A stretch of 64,000 bases of DNA from Paenibacillus terrigena DSM 21567 (GCF_000374845.1 NZ_KB895412.1:691056-755055); one strand, 5' to 3'; positions 44,097 through 54,535 are shown, numbered from the stretch's first letter. The notes: generated by a model not told the origin, from the letters alone. Numbers and translations: made by a program.

Positions 44097-44340
44097 GGTG
44101 TGTCACGCATGGCGATTAACTAGGGGGTGGATGTTCAGTATTATCCACCTCTGGAGGTCAGTTTTGTGCATTTTACTCGTAAAGAGCATGCTCTAGAATA
44201 GTTTTTGCAGGATTGATTTTAACAAAATAAGGGTTATAACCAAACTTGTGGAAATGGGGGTAGGTGCGTGTAAACGTAGACGAAGTGATTCCTTCTTGTT
44301 GTGCTAATAACGGTATGACTTAAAAAAGGAGCTGAAGAAA

Positions 44341-47300
44341 ATGCGTCGTTTTTCAATATTGGTTCTAATCATGACATTAATGGCCGGTACTTTTAGTTTT
44401 CATGTTACTGCTTCTGCTACGGCAGGACAGTACGTTTTTGAAGCTGAAAACATGGCGTTAACGAATTTCACGACAGATACCGTGACATACATGAACTATA
44501 TCAATCATCAGCCCCTCGAAACGATGACATTTGTTCAAGGCGCAGTAGGTCAGACAAGTTCGGCCAGTACGGTATTTAACGGTACATCCGGTACTTATGA
44601 TATCATTACGCGTTTTGTCGGGCAGGTCCCGAGTGGAGTCAGTTATACGATCGCAATCAACGGCAGCACCGTTGATCAATGGGGCTCTTCGCAAAGAAAC
44701 GGCCCAGATTATACAGACCCGCGTAACATCGATAACCATACATCCAGCAAGGTTACACTTAGTTCGGGTGATGTCATCAAGTTGACGGCTGTGTCTACCA
44801 GTGAAGCAGCGCGTGTTGACAAGTTGACCGTTCAGACGTATCAAGGGCCGCCTACAAGCACGTTAGCCCTTAATTCTCCGAACGCTGTTCTAAACAACGG
44901 TTTTAACTGGGCGAAAAATCGGGCACTTGGCCTCACCTTTTACCCTGGCAACCCGATGCTGGGACACGAGTCTGAATGGTGGCGGCTTACTGACTCTACG
45001 CACACCACCCTCACACCCGGCTATTGGGGAGCCTACTTGAACCGTGAAAGCTTTTATAATCGAGATATTTCGCATCAGTCGGATGCAGGGCACTTGCTCG
45101 GTTTGGGCGATGAAACCTTTAATATGATGAAGACATTTGCCGGCGATATCACATTACCGGGCCAGAATGGCTGGCCGCTGTGGGCGCATAGTTCCTATGG
45201 CATCATGTATTACATGGATGGTACGGGATTTAGAGAATTGCCGTCACCTTTTGATGTCATGCATAAGGCCTATCAACAATATCTTTGGACGGGAGATTCC
45301 AAGTGGATCAACGATCCGACCTTGTCTGCTTACTATGATTCTACCGTTGGACCATTCCTCACCGATCATGGTGTCGTCTGGAATGAAGCCAATCCATCCA
45401 TTGAACAGCCTGTTGTGAAGATGAAGCCAGGTGAATTCACGTCTACTTACTATGAACATACTCCGCAAGATACTGCGAACAGACTTGTTTCTGCCGGCGA
45501 TTCTCTTGCATTGGAATACCAATCGCTGCTAGCGTATTCGCAAATACTGAAGGCTAAAGGAGATACGGACGGCAGCACGCTCTGGAAAAACCGTGCGGAC
45601 CGTTTGAAAGCCTATTATGAGGCACACTGGTTTGATGCATCTACCGGTCGGTATATACGAGGGATCGATGGAAGTGGTCGCCCCAAGAGTGACTGGGGTC
45701 AGGAGAACAGCTTTTTCATGCCGCTGAAAGGGCTTGGCGACTTTGGTCCACGAACAAATACGTATCTGGATTACATTAGTGCGAACGATGACAGCATGAA
45801 TGTCGAAGCCACCACCTATCTTCCAGAGATGTACTACAATTACAACAGATATGCAGAGGGCTGGGCCTGGTTAAGCAAAATTTTGACTCAAAAAGATACC
45901 TATCCGGAGGTTGCTTTCACCGCGATAAGCAATATCATGGTCGGCATGATGGGCGTTCAGCCGGATGCCCCTGCACACAAAGTGGCTACCGTATCACGTC
46001 TTACCGCCGATGTACCATGGGTGGAAGTGAACCATATCAAGGTTGGAGCAAACGATCTCAACATCAAACATAATGGACTTACAAACTCTACATTGACGAA
46101 CAATTCAGGCGGTGCCATAACGTGGGAAGCTCAATTCTATGGAACCCATGCCACGATTTATGTTAATGGAACCCCATTTACGGCTCAAACGAAATCACTC
46201 TACGGTCAAACGATATCCTACGTTGAGGTGCAGGTGAACAACGGGGAAACATATCGTGTCGGACCTCAAATGATAGATTATACACCTCCGACAGCGCCTA
46301 TCAACTTGAAAGCAAGCAATGTAACCCAAAACAGTGCGCAGCTGAATTGGACGGCATCCACGGACGACGTCGGGGTAACCGGCTATGATATTTACAGCGG
46401 CTCAACCGTCATCGGGAGCACAACCTCTACCAACTACACGGTTACAGGTCTTGCTGCGGATGGCGCCTCCTATACCTTCACCGTTAAAGCGAAGGATGCA
46501 GCTGGTAATGCGTCTGCTGCCAGCAATGCGGTAGATGTAACGACACCGATTTTGCCGCAGGTTTTTTTGAGCGATCTGAACTGGTTATCAGCAACAGCAG
46601 GCTGGGGAACGGTGCAAAAGGATAAGAGCGTGGGGGAAAATACGATCACGCTGAACGGAACTACCTATGCCAAAGGAATTGGAACCCATGCCGCAAGCTG
46701 TATTACCTATAACCTAAATGGAAAATATGCAAGATTTACCTCAGACGTTGGGGTTGACGATGAGAGTACGGTCGGTGGTACCGTCGTTTTCCAGGTATGG
46801 GGAGACGGCAACAAACTATTTGACAGCCAGACGATGACACCAACAAGCGCAACCCAATCCATTGACATTAGTGTAGCAGGAGTCAACCAATTGCTGCTTA
46901 CGGTTACCGATGCCGGAGACGGCAATAGTCATGACCATGCTGACTGGGCTAATGCTGAGCTCTTCCGAAATGGCTCCGATACGCAGGCACCGACGGCGCC
47001 TACGAATCTTGCTGCAAGTCATATCACTCAGAATAGTGCAGCGCTCAACTGGACAGCATCTAACGATAATGTAGGAGTATCGGGCTATCAGATATACAAT
47101 GGGAATACGTTAGCTGGTACGTCAACAACGACAAGCTTTCAGGTTATAGGACTTACTGCAGGAACAACTTATAGCTTTACGGTAAAAGCGAAGGATGCGG
47201 CTGGTAACTTGTCTGCTGCCAGCAATACGGTAGATATAACCACACAGGGCACGCAGCAGCCAGAAACAGTTTTTTTGAGCGATCTTACCTGGGAATCTGC

Positions 47301-47679
47301 AACAGCAGGTTGGGGGACGGTACAGAAGGATAAGAGCGTGGATGGAAATACGTTAACCCTGAACGGAACAACCTACGCCAAAGGACTCGGAACCCATGCC
47401 GTAAGCAATATTACATACAACCTGAACGGACAATATACAAAATTTCAATCGGATATAGGGGTTGATGATGAGGTTGGAGCGAATGCAACGGTCGTATTTC
47501 AGGTATGGGCAGACGGCAGCAAAATATTCGACAGCCAGACGATGAATCCGACAAGTGCGACCCAATCCATCGACGTAAGTGTAGCAGGCGTTAACCAATT
47601 GATGCTTACTGTAAGCGATGCGGGAGACGGGATCAACAGCGACCATGCGGATTGGGCCAATGCAAGGCTGCTGAAATAA
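44341..47679 (+). CDS. Secreted modular glycoside hydrolase with CBM, two FN3 and two NPCBM domains
   Basis: A 1112-residue extracellular protein. A signal peptide covers residues 1 to about 27 (TASATA cleavage area). A beta-sandwich module near 28-165 starts YVFEAENM, as in CBM6/35-type domains. The catalytic part, about 190-645, looks like an alpha/alpha six-hairpin glycosidase (GYWGAYLNRESFYNRDISHQ, AEGWAWLSK). Then FN3 (647-737), NPCBM (about 740-878), FN3 (about 880-970) and NPCBM (975-1112). NPCBM domains bind galactose-type sugars in relatives, which agrees with the alpha-galactosidase gene nearby. The exact glycosidase family and bond cut are not certain. Confidence 0.8.
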   Translation: MRRFSILVLIMTLMAGTFSFHVTASATAGQYVFEAENMALTNFTTDTVTYMNYINHQPLETMTFVQGAVGQTSSASTVFNGTSGTYDIITRFVGQVPSGVSYTIAINGSTVDQWGSSQRNGPDYTDPRNIDNHTSSKVTLSSGDVIKLTAVSTSEAARVDKLTVQTYQGPPTSTLALNSPNAVLNNGFNWAKNRALGLTFYPGNPMLGHESEWWRLTDSTHTTLTPGYWGAYLNRESFYNRDISHQSDAGHLLGLGDETFNMMKTFAGDITLPGQNGWPLWAHSSYGIMYYMDGTGFRELPSPFDVMHKAYQQYLWTGDSKWINDPTLSAYYDSTVGPFLTDHGVVWNEANPSIEQPVVKMKPGEFTSTYYEHTPQDTANRLVSAGDSLALEYQSLLAYSQILKAKGDTDGSTLWKNRADRLKAYYEAHWFDASTGRYIRGIDGSGRPKSDWGQENSFFMPLKGLGDFGPRTNTYLDYISANDDSMNVEATTYLPEMYYNYNRYAEGWAWLSKILTQKDTYPEVAFTAISNIMVGMMGVQPDAPAHKVATVSRLTADVPWVEVNHIKVGANDLNIKHNGLTNSTLTNNSGGAITWEAQFYGTHATIYVNGTPFTAQTKSLYGQTISYVEVQVNNGETYRVGPQMIDYTPPTAPINLKASNVTQNSAQLNWTASTDDVGVTGYDIYSGSTVIGSTTSTNYTVTGLAADGASYTFTVKAKDAAGNASAASNAVDVTTPILPQVFLSDLNWLSATAGWGTVQKDKSVGENTITLNGTTYAKGIGTHAASCITYNLNGKYARFTSDVGVDDESTVGGTVVFQVWGDGNKLFDSQTMTPTSATQSIDISVAGVNQLLLTVTDAGDGNSHDHADWANAELFRNGSDTQAPTAPTNLAASHITQNSAALNWTASNDNVGVSGYQIYNGNTLAGTSTTTSFQVIGLTAGTTYSFTVKAKDAAGNLSAASNTVDITTQGTQQPETVFLSDLTWESATAGWGTVQKDKSVDGNTLTLNGTTYAKGLGTHAVSNITYNLNGQYTKFQSDIGVDDEVGANATVVFQVWADGSKIFDSQTMNPTSATQSIDVSVAGVNQLMLTVSDAGDGINSDHADWANARLLK
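46279..47676 (+). repeat. Tandem duplication of an FN3-NPCBM cassette inside the glycosidase gene
   Basis: Unit 1 (about 46279-46970) and unit 2 (about 46978-47676) encode the same domain pair in the same order. Shared stretches include TVKAKDAAGN, WGTVQKDKSV, LNGTTYAKG and DSQTM.PTSATQSID, and the DNA is clearly alike (for example TTTTTTTGAGCGATCT in both). Confidence 0.88.
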
Positions 47680-47707
47680 CACACATAGCAACTCGGTCTG
47701 AACAAGG

Positions 47708-47751
47708 AAAAGGTGCTCCCTCTTTGATCGTAAAGAGAGGAGCACCTTTTT
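47708..47751. terminator. Bidirectional terminator between the glycosidase and yesN-like genes
   Basis: AAAAGGTGCTCC-CTCTTT pairs with AAAGAG-GGAGCACCTTTT. The two genes converge on it. Confidence 0.9.
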
Positions 47752-47760
47752 AGCTTGAAT

Positions 47761-49317
47761 CTATCCCTTCTTGTGAATGGATTCCCAATATTCAGAAGGG
47801 TTTAATCCGGTCCAGTTCCGGAATACACGGCTGAAATAATGCTGATCGGTATAACCGATAATTTCGGATATATCTTTGAAGTCCATATCCGGGTTGTGTT
47901 CGATCAATCGCTTGGCCTCTTGAATCCGCAGTGAAATGAGATACTGCAGTGGAGGAATCCCTTTATATTTCTTGAATACCCGAATGATATAGGAGGCGTT
48001 AAATTGGAATTTATGTGCCAAATGATCCACATTAATGGCTTTGGTAAAATTCAAACGAATGTAATCCTCCAGCATGGTATACAGTTCCTCAGCCGAATCA
48101 AGCTTCCTTTGCGTGGGCAAGTGATGGATGAGCAGCCGTAGAACGTCCTGATATAATTCATCGATATCCTTGGCAGCGGCGACGATATGATAAATGCCTG
48201 ATTCAATCGCAGCCGTGGTTTGTTTAGGTTGATCATCCTGAGGTTCGAATAGGAGTCTGGCCAGCTGAATCAGTGATCTCTCAAGTTGATCCTGCGTAAA
48301 TTTTTGTGGCTTCCATGCCTCAAAAAGACGTGAGAGCTCCTGGATAAGCGGATCAAATTTTCTTTGTTCAACAAACCTTTCTATTGTGCTTGTGGTAACC
48401 GGATCTAAATGGCTGATCCGTCTCTGCAGTGGCTCTGTGTCGTGAGTTAAAATGATCGATGATTGACAGGGAATAAGACCTTTATTGAGCGATTTTCGAA
48501 GTTCCTGAGCAGTTTCCCATAAATTGATAAAGTGGACAGGCTCATTGTGTGTGCAGAGGGTGACGGGAATCCCATGCTGAATAAAGGTGGTAATCCCATT
48601 TTGAATCTCAATGGTCCTATTCGTCGTCGCTTCATGAGGGTTCCATGTCATGATGAGAAACTTGACATTACAGCTTTTATCATCGATGACCCACCATTTT
48701 GCTGCAGATGCCAGATGCTCATTGATGAACTGTGTCCACTCTACCATGTCCCAGATCCTGTTGATGTGATGCACGTCCATTTCATCCATGGTGTGCCTGT
48801 TCAGATTGCCAAGACAGATGAGATACAGCATTAATTTGCTGTTTTCTAAGGTAGAGGGAACAGATAGACTCGGCCCAAGTCCGTTTAAATCTTGCGTAAT
48901 GATGTTCCTTTCTTGGATCATGTTGCGCTGTTCGAGTTTGATCTTGATCTCATCGAGTGTGTCTTGCAGGCTTTCTCCGGTCATCGGTTTCAGAAGATAA
49001 TCAAATACACCAAGCTTTAGCGCCTGCTGCGCAAAGCTGAAATTATCGAAGCCGCTCAGTATAACGATATGGACTTCGGGAAAGAGCTTTTTCACCTGAC
49101 GCGTTAATTCAATCCCATCCATCAGCGGCATTTTCACATCGGTAAACAGGACATCCGGTTGATAGGTTTTCACAAGCTCCAGCGCGTCTTCCCCGTTCAT
49201 CGCTGTGGCGACGACTTGGAAGCTGGGGTCGATCTGTTCTATTTTTTCCGCAATGTGCTCCAGAATAATGGGTTCGTCTTCAGCAATCAAGACTTTGAAT
49301 GCGTGATCTCTCGGCAT
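47761..49317 (-). CDS. YesN-like response regulator with AraC DNA-binding domain
   Basis: A 518-residue regulator. The receiver domain (about 6-125) has the acidic pocket AEDEP and the phosphoacceptor Asp60 in FTDVKMPLMDG. A long middle region without clear motifs follows. The C-terminal AraC-type double helix-turn-helix (about 415-515) contains INVDHLAHKFQFNASYIIRVF and ends YTDQHYFSRVFRNWTGLNPSEY. The start is the ATG at 49317, six bases after AGGAGG; a closer upstream ATG abuts that site. It overlaps the kinase gene by 38 bases. It likely activates the neighbouring sugar genes. Confidence 0.92.
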   Translation of the reverse strand: MPRDHAFKVLIAEDEPIILEHIAEKIEQIDPSFQVVATAMNGEDALELVKTYQPDVLFTDVKMPLMDGIELTRQVKKLFPEVHIVILSGFDNFSFAQQALKLGVFDYLLKPMTGESLQDTLDEIKIKLEQRNMIQERNIITQDLNGLGPSLSVPSTLENSKLMLYLICLGNLNRHTMDEMDVHHINRIWDMVEWTQFINEHLASAAKWWVIDDKSCNVKFLIMTWNPHEATTNRTIEIQNGITTFIQHGIPVTLCTHNEPVHFINLWETAQELRKSLNKGLIPCQSSIILTHDTEPLQRRISHLDPVTTSTIERFVEQRKFDPLIQELSRLFEAWKPQKFTQDQLERSLIQLARLLFEPQDDQPKQTTAAIESGIYHIVAAAKDIDELYQDVLRLLIHHLPTQRKLDSAEELYTMLEDYIRLNFTKAINVDHLAHKFQFNASYIIRVFKKYKGIPPLQYLISLRIQEAKRLIEHNPDMDFKDISEIIGYTDQHYFSRVFRNWTGLNPSEYWESIHKKG

Positions 49318-51139
49318 TGACATCCTCCTCTGAACAGGGTCCTCCAATCCGTACCATTGCACCTTCGGAAGTGTTCAATAATTGAAAGACGGCTTGGTCA
49401 TTATAAAATAACTTTAATCGATGATTTATGTTCAATAGTCCGATATGAGGGTCATGGTCTTCCTTGGGTTGTTCAAAATGTTCAATTTTTGCAGCAATAT
49501 CCGTTAACATCTGCTCATCAAAGCCGATCCCGTTATCCGTAATTACGATCTCCCACCCGACATCACTCATTTTCCCTTCAATGTGAATGTGCCAAGGGGG
49601 TCTTTTGTTAAAAGCATGTTTAAAACAGTTTTCAACAAGGGGTTGGATGATGAGTCTTGGAACGCGGATCCGATTCATCTCCATGGGGACATCGATGCTG
49701 CAGGTAAAATGATTGGAATGGCGGGTCTTCATTAAGTTCAGGTACTTCCGGGTATAGTCCATTTCCTGCGCAATCGTGACAGGAGCCGATCCCTCAACCG
49801 CAATGTATCTTAGCATGCCAGAAAGATCGCTGCACATCTTTACAATTTCCTGTTGGTGATTGTTGTCTGCTTTGATGCTGATGACGGTCAGCGTATTATA
49901 TAGAAAATGCGGATTCATCTGAGCCTGCAGGGCCAGCATTCGCGCCTTAATCTCCTGGGATCTCGCCTCTACGGCTTCCTGCAATGACGTTTCGAGTCTT
50001 TCGCACATCTGTACAAAAGCCGATTTTAGCTCCTCAAGCTCATTCAGATGAGAGGGAGTGTCCGGCATTTTTTGGGGCGGGAGCGTCTGCAGATTCAAGC
50101 TAGCAATCGATTTTCGAATGGCTTTGAGGGGAGTCGTCAGTCCTCTGGACACATAATAGGTCAACATCATCGTAAGCAGTAGTGCGGCAATGCCAATCAG
50201 AATGATTTGATTGCGAAATGCTTGTATAGGCTGTAATAAAGCGATTTCAGATTCGACGAGCAGCACCGTCAAGCCGCTGAATTCGGATCGTGAGTAAGCG
50301 ACAATTTCGGAAGATGGAGTGGATGATGTGTCGTGAATCATTGATAGAGATGAAGGTTTCAAGATCCCGCTTGAATTTGCAAGTTTGCTGACCTCTTTCC
50401 AATGGGTCTCGGTTGGAAGCAGCGAACCTTCAAATGGATAAATCAAAGCGCCATGCTTGTCATACACATATACCTTGGTCGAAGGAGGAGTTTCTTCCCC
50501 AGGAATCGCAATTGACCGGTTGACAATATTTTCGAAAATGCGGTAGTCCTGCTGAACCTCTACAATGCTGTCAAGCGGTTCGCCCAAAACCTCGGTAAAG
50601 GCCCTGTTGAGGGACAAGACCGTTGTGTTCGTATGATCCCAATCGTTCTTGCGCGGAGGAATGATGGCCCTGCGTCCATCCTCAACCAGCGTGTCATGAA
50701 TCCAGGCTCTGGTTATGAATGTTTCGGGAGATAACTGCAATACATCGAAGTTTTTGCCAAATTCTATGAATCTTCCATTTATGCCAAAGATATGAATTTG
50801 ATAGAACTGGAACGGATAACCGGTAATTGAAAATAAGGTATTATTGAGATTCCTTCTGTTATAGAGCTCTTTGGAGGGATTATCTGCGTTTTCAAAAAAA
50901 TAGGTTCGTAGATTGTCGGATGTAATGATTCGCCCGGCAATCGCATCCATGCTGCGAAGCTCAGCATCAAATTTATCGGAGATGTTCAGGGACAGCTGAT
51001 GAATGGATTCCGAAGCTTTTTGCTCTAAAGTTCGGGAAACATACAAATAAAAAGAAGCCGAAAAAATGACGATGATGAATGTAATAAGGCCAGCATATAC
51101 CAAAAACAGCTTGGCTTGCACCGTTTTGATTCGATTCAT
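49280..51139 (-). CDS. YesM-like sensor histidine kinase
   Basis: A 619-residue membrane kinase of the LytS/YesM group. TM1 is near residues 10-32 (AKLFLVYAGLITFIIVIFSA), an extracellular sensor of about 250 residues follows, and TM2 (IILIGIAALLLTMMLTYYVS) leads into HAMP (RGLTTPLKAIRKSI). The phospho-His motif is QMNPHFLYNTL, and the HATPase part has PLVENCFKHAF and DNGIGF. Such kinases sense extracellular sugars, often via a binding protein. ATG at 51139 follows GGGAGG. It is divergent from the sugar ABC genes. Confidence 0.93.
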   Translation of the reverse strand: MNRIKTVQAKLFLVYAGLITFIIVIFSASFYLYVSRTLEQKASESIHQLSLNISDKFDAELRSMDAIAGRIITSDNLRTYFFENADNPSKELYNRRNLNNTLFSITGYPFQFYQIHIFGINGRFIEFGKNFDVLQLSPETFITRAWIHDTLVEDGRRAIIPPRKNDWDHTNTTVLSLNRAFTEVLGEPLDSIVEVQQDYRIFENIVNRSIAIPGEETPPSTKVYVYDKHGALIYPFEGSLLPTETHWKEVSKLANSSGILKPSSLSMIHDTSSTPSSEIVAYSRSEFSGLTVLLVESEIALLQPIQAFRNQIILIGIAALLLTMMLTYYVSRGLTTPLKAIRKSIASLNLQTLPPQKMPDTPSHLNELEELKSAFVQMCERLETSLQEAVEARSQEIKARMLALQAQMNPHFLYNTLTVISIKADNNHQQEIVKMCSDLSGMLRYIAVEGSAPVTIAQEMDYTRKYLNLMKTRHSNHFTCSIDVPMEMNRIRVPRLIIQPLVENCFKHAFNKRPPWHIHIEGKMSDVGWEIVITDNGIGFDEQMLTDIAAKIEHFEQPKEDHDPHIGLLNINHRLKLFYNDQAVFQLLNTSEGAMVRIGGPCSEEDVNAERSRIQSLDC

Positions 51140-51287
51140 TCGTCTAATCCTCCCATCATGCAAACGCAGTGGTCAATTTTATCCACATCATGCAGTCACT
51201 ATTCTTCATTCCCTTTCACGCTATCCATGATTAATAATAAGAATGTACCGTACAACAACACAATAATAAATAAAGGGAGGTTTGTAA

Positions 51288-52619
51288 ATGCACCGTTTGA
51301 AACCGCTTAAATTATTCACTGTAACCCTCGTGGCACTCCTCAGTATTTCCGGATTAATAGGGTGTTCCACGCAAAAGGATCAGCCAACCGGGGGAGACAA
51401 CAAAGAACAGGCTGCTGCTCCTAAGAAAGATATTACGATTACGTTCGTAGGTTCACAAAACTGGTTGAACAAGGGCTCCAAAATCGATTCAGAACTTAAT
51501 GAAGCATTTACACAGGAAACGGGAATTAAAGTGGACATGCAAGTCATTCCAGATGATCAGTATGCGAATGTTCTCAAAACGAAGCTTGCATCGGGTGAAG
51601 CACCGGATATTTTCATGGTTAGTGCTGGAGTTGGTGCCCAAAAGTTCCTTCCGGACAAATATTTCGCGGATCTATCGAATGAGAAGTGGGTATCTCGCTA
51701 TGTGCCATATGCCAAAGCGGGCAGCACCATCGACGGCAAGGTCATGGGCTTCATGACCTGGTCCGTAGACGGATGGGGAATGCTTTACAACACGAAAATA
51801 TTTGAAAAAAATAATTTGACAGTGCCTAAAACATTTGATGAATTTACGAAAACGTTGGATACATTGAAGGCAAATAACATTACGCCTGTCTATGAAGTAG
51901 GTAAAGAAGCTTGGCATTGGGGCATTTGGTTATCGCAAATGGGACCAATTGCCGAGAAAAACAATCCTGGTCTGTATGAGAAATTAAATTCGAATCAGAT
52001 CAAGTATGCAGATGTTAAGGAATTTGAAACTTTCCTGACTCAATTTAAAGAGATGTATGACAAAGGTTATTTTGGTAAGAATCCGATATCGAACACGTGG
52101 GATTCCGGCTATGAAGCGATGGGTAAAGAGCAGGCGGCTTCATTCCTGGGCTATACTTCTTATCAGAATGAGGTAGCTGGTAAATTTGCAGACTCGGGCG
52201 CAAATGATTGGAAAATGTTTCCAATCCCTATGGCGGGAAATAACGTGTTCTCACATTCTGCCGGCGGTAACATGCGTGTAGCGTACAAAGATTCGAAGAA
52301 CCTGGATAGTGTAAAAGCATTTTTTGATTTCTTGGCTAGACCTGATAATTTGAAGAAGTATTACGAAGCTCGCCCTGATATTCAGCCTGCGCCTTCTTTC
52401 ACGGATGTGCCGGCCAAGCCGACAGCGAGCGGAAAATCGCTCCTTGAAAATGCACCTGGCGGGGATGGAATGGATATGGAATACGGCGTGCTGTATTGGG
52501 ACAATACGACAGTCGGCAAATACATTCAGGATATGATGCTGGGAGGATTAACGCCTAAGCAAGTATTGGAATCTATTGATAAAGACCGAGCAAAATTGTT
52601 TAGTGCGACAGCCAAGTAA
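51288..52619 (+). CDS. ABC transporter sugar-binding lipoprotein
   Basis: A 443-residue family 1 extracellular solute-binding lipoprotein with lipobox LIGCS near residue 25. Sequence such as ITITFVGSQNWLNKGSKIDSELNEAFTQETGIKVDMQV and SVDGWGMLYNTKIFEKNNL is typical of oligosaccharide binders of the MalE/CUT1 class. It is the first gene of the importer operon and is divergent from the kinase. The alpha-galactosidase gene downstream suggests that alpha-galactosides are bound. Confidence 0.9.
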   Translation: MHRLKPLKLFTVTLVALLSISGLIGCSTQKDQPTGGDNKEQAAAPKKDITITFVGSQNWLNKGSKIDSELNEAFTQETGIKVDMQVIPDDQYANVLKTKLASGEAPDIFMVSAGVGAQKFLPDKYFADLSNEKWVSRYVPYAKAGSTIDGKVMGFMTWSVDGWGMLYNTKIFEKNNLTVPKTFDEFTKTLDTLKANNITPVYEVGKEAWHWGIWLSQMGPIAEKNNPGLYEKLNSNQIKYADVKEFETFLTQFKEMYDKGYFGKNPISNTWDSGYEAMGKEQAASFLGYTSYQNEVAGKFADSGANDWKMFPIPMAGNNVFSHSAGGNMRVAYKDSKNLDSVKAFFDFLARPDNLKKYYEARPDIQPAPSFTDVPAKPTASGKSLLENAPGGDGMDMEYGVLYWDNTTVGKYIQDMMLGGLTPKQVLESIDKDRAKLFSATAK

Positions 52620-52631
52620 TGAAATAGATAA

Positions 52632-52673
52632 AGGCGAAGATGTCCGGCTTATGAAACTGGGCATCCTTCGCCT
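52632..52673 (+). terminator. Hairpin between binding-protein and permease genes
   Basis: AGGCGAAG-ATG pairs with CAT-CTTCGCCT (one bulge). No T run follows. Such hairpins commonly protect the upstream mRNA so that more binding protein than permease is made. Confidence 0.6.
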
Positions 52674-52813
52674 GTACAAAATATAAGAATTATAAGTTTT
52701 GTTAATGACTTATTTACTCTTATATTTCTCGCTTAAACGCTTTGTGTCCTTGAAAGGACGCCGTAGGGTTTATGCTTGGATGGTGGGCATAAGTTTCGGA
52801 GAGGGGAACCCAT

Positions 52814-53689
52814 ATGTATGCATCAAAACTGTATTCGTGGAAATTTATCGTTCCTGCATTTTTGTTATTTTTTGTATTATTTCTAGTTCCCAATCTTATG
52901 GGATTCTATTATTCGCTGACGAACTGGAATGCCATGAGCGATCAAGTGAAATTTATAGGTCTGGACAATTTCATAGAGGTTTTTACGGATAAGTCGAACT
53001 TTAGGTTCATTTATAACACGCTTATGTTTGCTATTGTCACATCGATTTTAAAAGCGGTTATCGGATTAGGACTGGCATTGATGCTGAACGAAGGCGTGAA
53101 ATCCAAAAATTATTTAAGAACGATCTTCTTCATGCCCGTCGTGATTTCTAATTTAATTGTGGGGCTTATTTTTCAACAAATCTATAACCCCGACACCGGC
53201 ATTCTAAATGGATTTCTAGAAGCGATTGGCCTTGGCGCGTTCAGTCAGTCCTGGATCGGCGATCCCAAGCTTGCGATCTGGTCCAGTATGGGCGTTGAGA
53301 TCTGGAAAGCGTCTGGCTTTAATATGGTCATTTTTCTGGCAGGTTTACAGATGGTGCCTAAAGATATGTACGAAGCAGCTGATATGGATGGCGCTAATTA
53401 TTGGAATAAACTGATTAAAGTCACTATACCTTTCTTAATCCCCTCCATCACCATCAATATGATGCTGAATGTGATCTCGGGTTTAAAGGTGTTCGATGTT
53501 ATTTTCGCTTTAACCAATGGCGGTCCGGGAAGGGCTTCTGAAGTCATTAACTTAACGATATTCAACCAATTTGGGTTAGGAACCTACGGATATGGCACTG
53601 CGCTGGGCGTCATTTTATTTTTGTTCTTGGCGGTCATTTCTATTGGCCTGGTAAAAATATTTACACGACCTGAGGTGAGCGGGAGATGA
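52814..53689 (+). CDS. ABC sugar permease, MalF/UgpA type
   Basis: A 291-residue CUT1 permease with six membrane segments. The EAA loop is DMYEAADMDGANYWNKLIKVTIPFL (residues about 180-205), and the C-terminal part has FALTNGGPGRASEVINL, a CUT1 hallmark. GAGAGGGG precedes the ATG. It overlaps the next permease gene by four bases. No ATPase gene is in the operon, so a shared MsmX-type ATPase encoded elsewhere is expected. Confidence 0.92.
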   Translation: MYASKLYSWKFIVPAFLLFFVLFLVPNLMGFYYSLTNWNAMSDQVKFIGLDNFIEVFTDKSNFRFIYNTLMFAIVTSILKAVIGLGLALMLNEGVKSKNYLRTIFFMPVVISNLIVGLIFQQIYNPDTGILNGFLEAIGLGAFSQSWIGDPKLAIWSSMGVEIWKASGFNMVIFLAGLQMVPKDMYEAADMDGANYWNKLIKVTIPFLIPSITINMMLNVISGLKVFDVIFALTNGGPGRASEVINLTIFNQFGLGTYGYGTALGVILFLFLAVISIGLVKIFTRPEVSGR

Positions 53690-54510
53690 CGAGAAGAACT
53701 GCGACGATCAACGGCTTGAAAGAGATTAGCATGTGGATTTTAAGTCTAGTGATCCTTGTTCCTATCGCTATGCTGCTTTTGAACTCCGTAAAAAATGTGA
53801 CGGAATCGGCTGCGATGAGCTTAAAGCTGCCTACCTCATTTCATTTTGATAACTTTATAACTGTGTTTAAGGATGGGAAAATATTCAGCTCGTTTGGTAA
53901 CAGCTTGCTGATTTCTTCCGTTACATCGGTGATTACGATCATTACTTCTTCGATGGCAGCCTTCGTCATGACCAGAAATCGAACGAGACTGTATCGATAT
54001 GTATATATCCTTTTTCTCATAGGCTTAATTGTGCCGATGAACTATATTACCACCATGAAAGTACTGCAGATGCTTCATATGATTAATACGTTTACAGGCA
54101 TCATCCTGCTGTATTCGGCGACGTTCATTCCCTTTACCGTATTCCTGTTTTACGGCTTTGTCGGAGGAATCCCGAAAGAACTCGATGAATCGGCGGTGAT
54201 TGACGGCTGCGGAGGGAGCGGTCTGTTTTTCCGGGTCATTTTCCCGCTGATGAAACCTGTGTCGGTGACAGCGCTGATTATTAACTTTTTGAACTGCTGG
54301 AATGACTTTGTGCTTCCCCTTTATTTTTTGAATTCTTCAAGCAAATGGGGAATGATCATGACCATGTATAATTACTTCAGTCAATATATTAGTTCGTGGA
54401 ATCTAGTATCCGCAGCGATGCTGATCAACTTGGTTCCCATTCTGACGGTTTATGTGCTAGGCCAGAAATATATCATTTCGGGGATGACAGCGGGAGCTGT
54501 GAAAGGGTAA
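53686..54510 (+). CDS. ABC sugar permease, MalG/AraQ type
   Basis: A 274-residue second CUT1 permease with six membrane segments. The EAA loop reads IPKELDESAVIDGCGGSGLFFRVIFPLMKP. It starts within the ATGA overlap with the first permease gene and lies 25 bases before the alpha-galactosidase gene. It completes the membrane part of the importer. Confidence 0.92.
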   Translation: MTRRTATINGLKEISMWILSLVILVPIAMLLLNSVKNVTESAAMSLKLPTSFHFDNFITVFKDGKIFSSFGNSLLISSVTSVITIITSSMAAFVMTRNRTRLYRYVYILFLIGLIVPMNYITTMKVLQMLHMINTFTGIILLYSATFIPFTVFLFYGFVGGIPKELDESAVIDGCGGSGLFFRVIFPLMKPVSVTALIINFLNCWNDFVLPLYFLNSSSKWGMIMTMYNYFSQYISSWNLVSAAMLINLVPILTVYVLGQKYIISGMTAGAVKG

Positions 54511-54535
54511 TGTATTGGAAAAAGGGGGACTGAGG

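Noticed and set aside
52699-52992. Frame of 97 codons upstream of the MalF-type permease
   Set aside because: It overlaps the permease gene in another frame and its start has no ribosome site; the gap is better explained as an mRNA leader after the stabilising hairpin.
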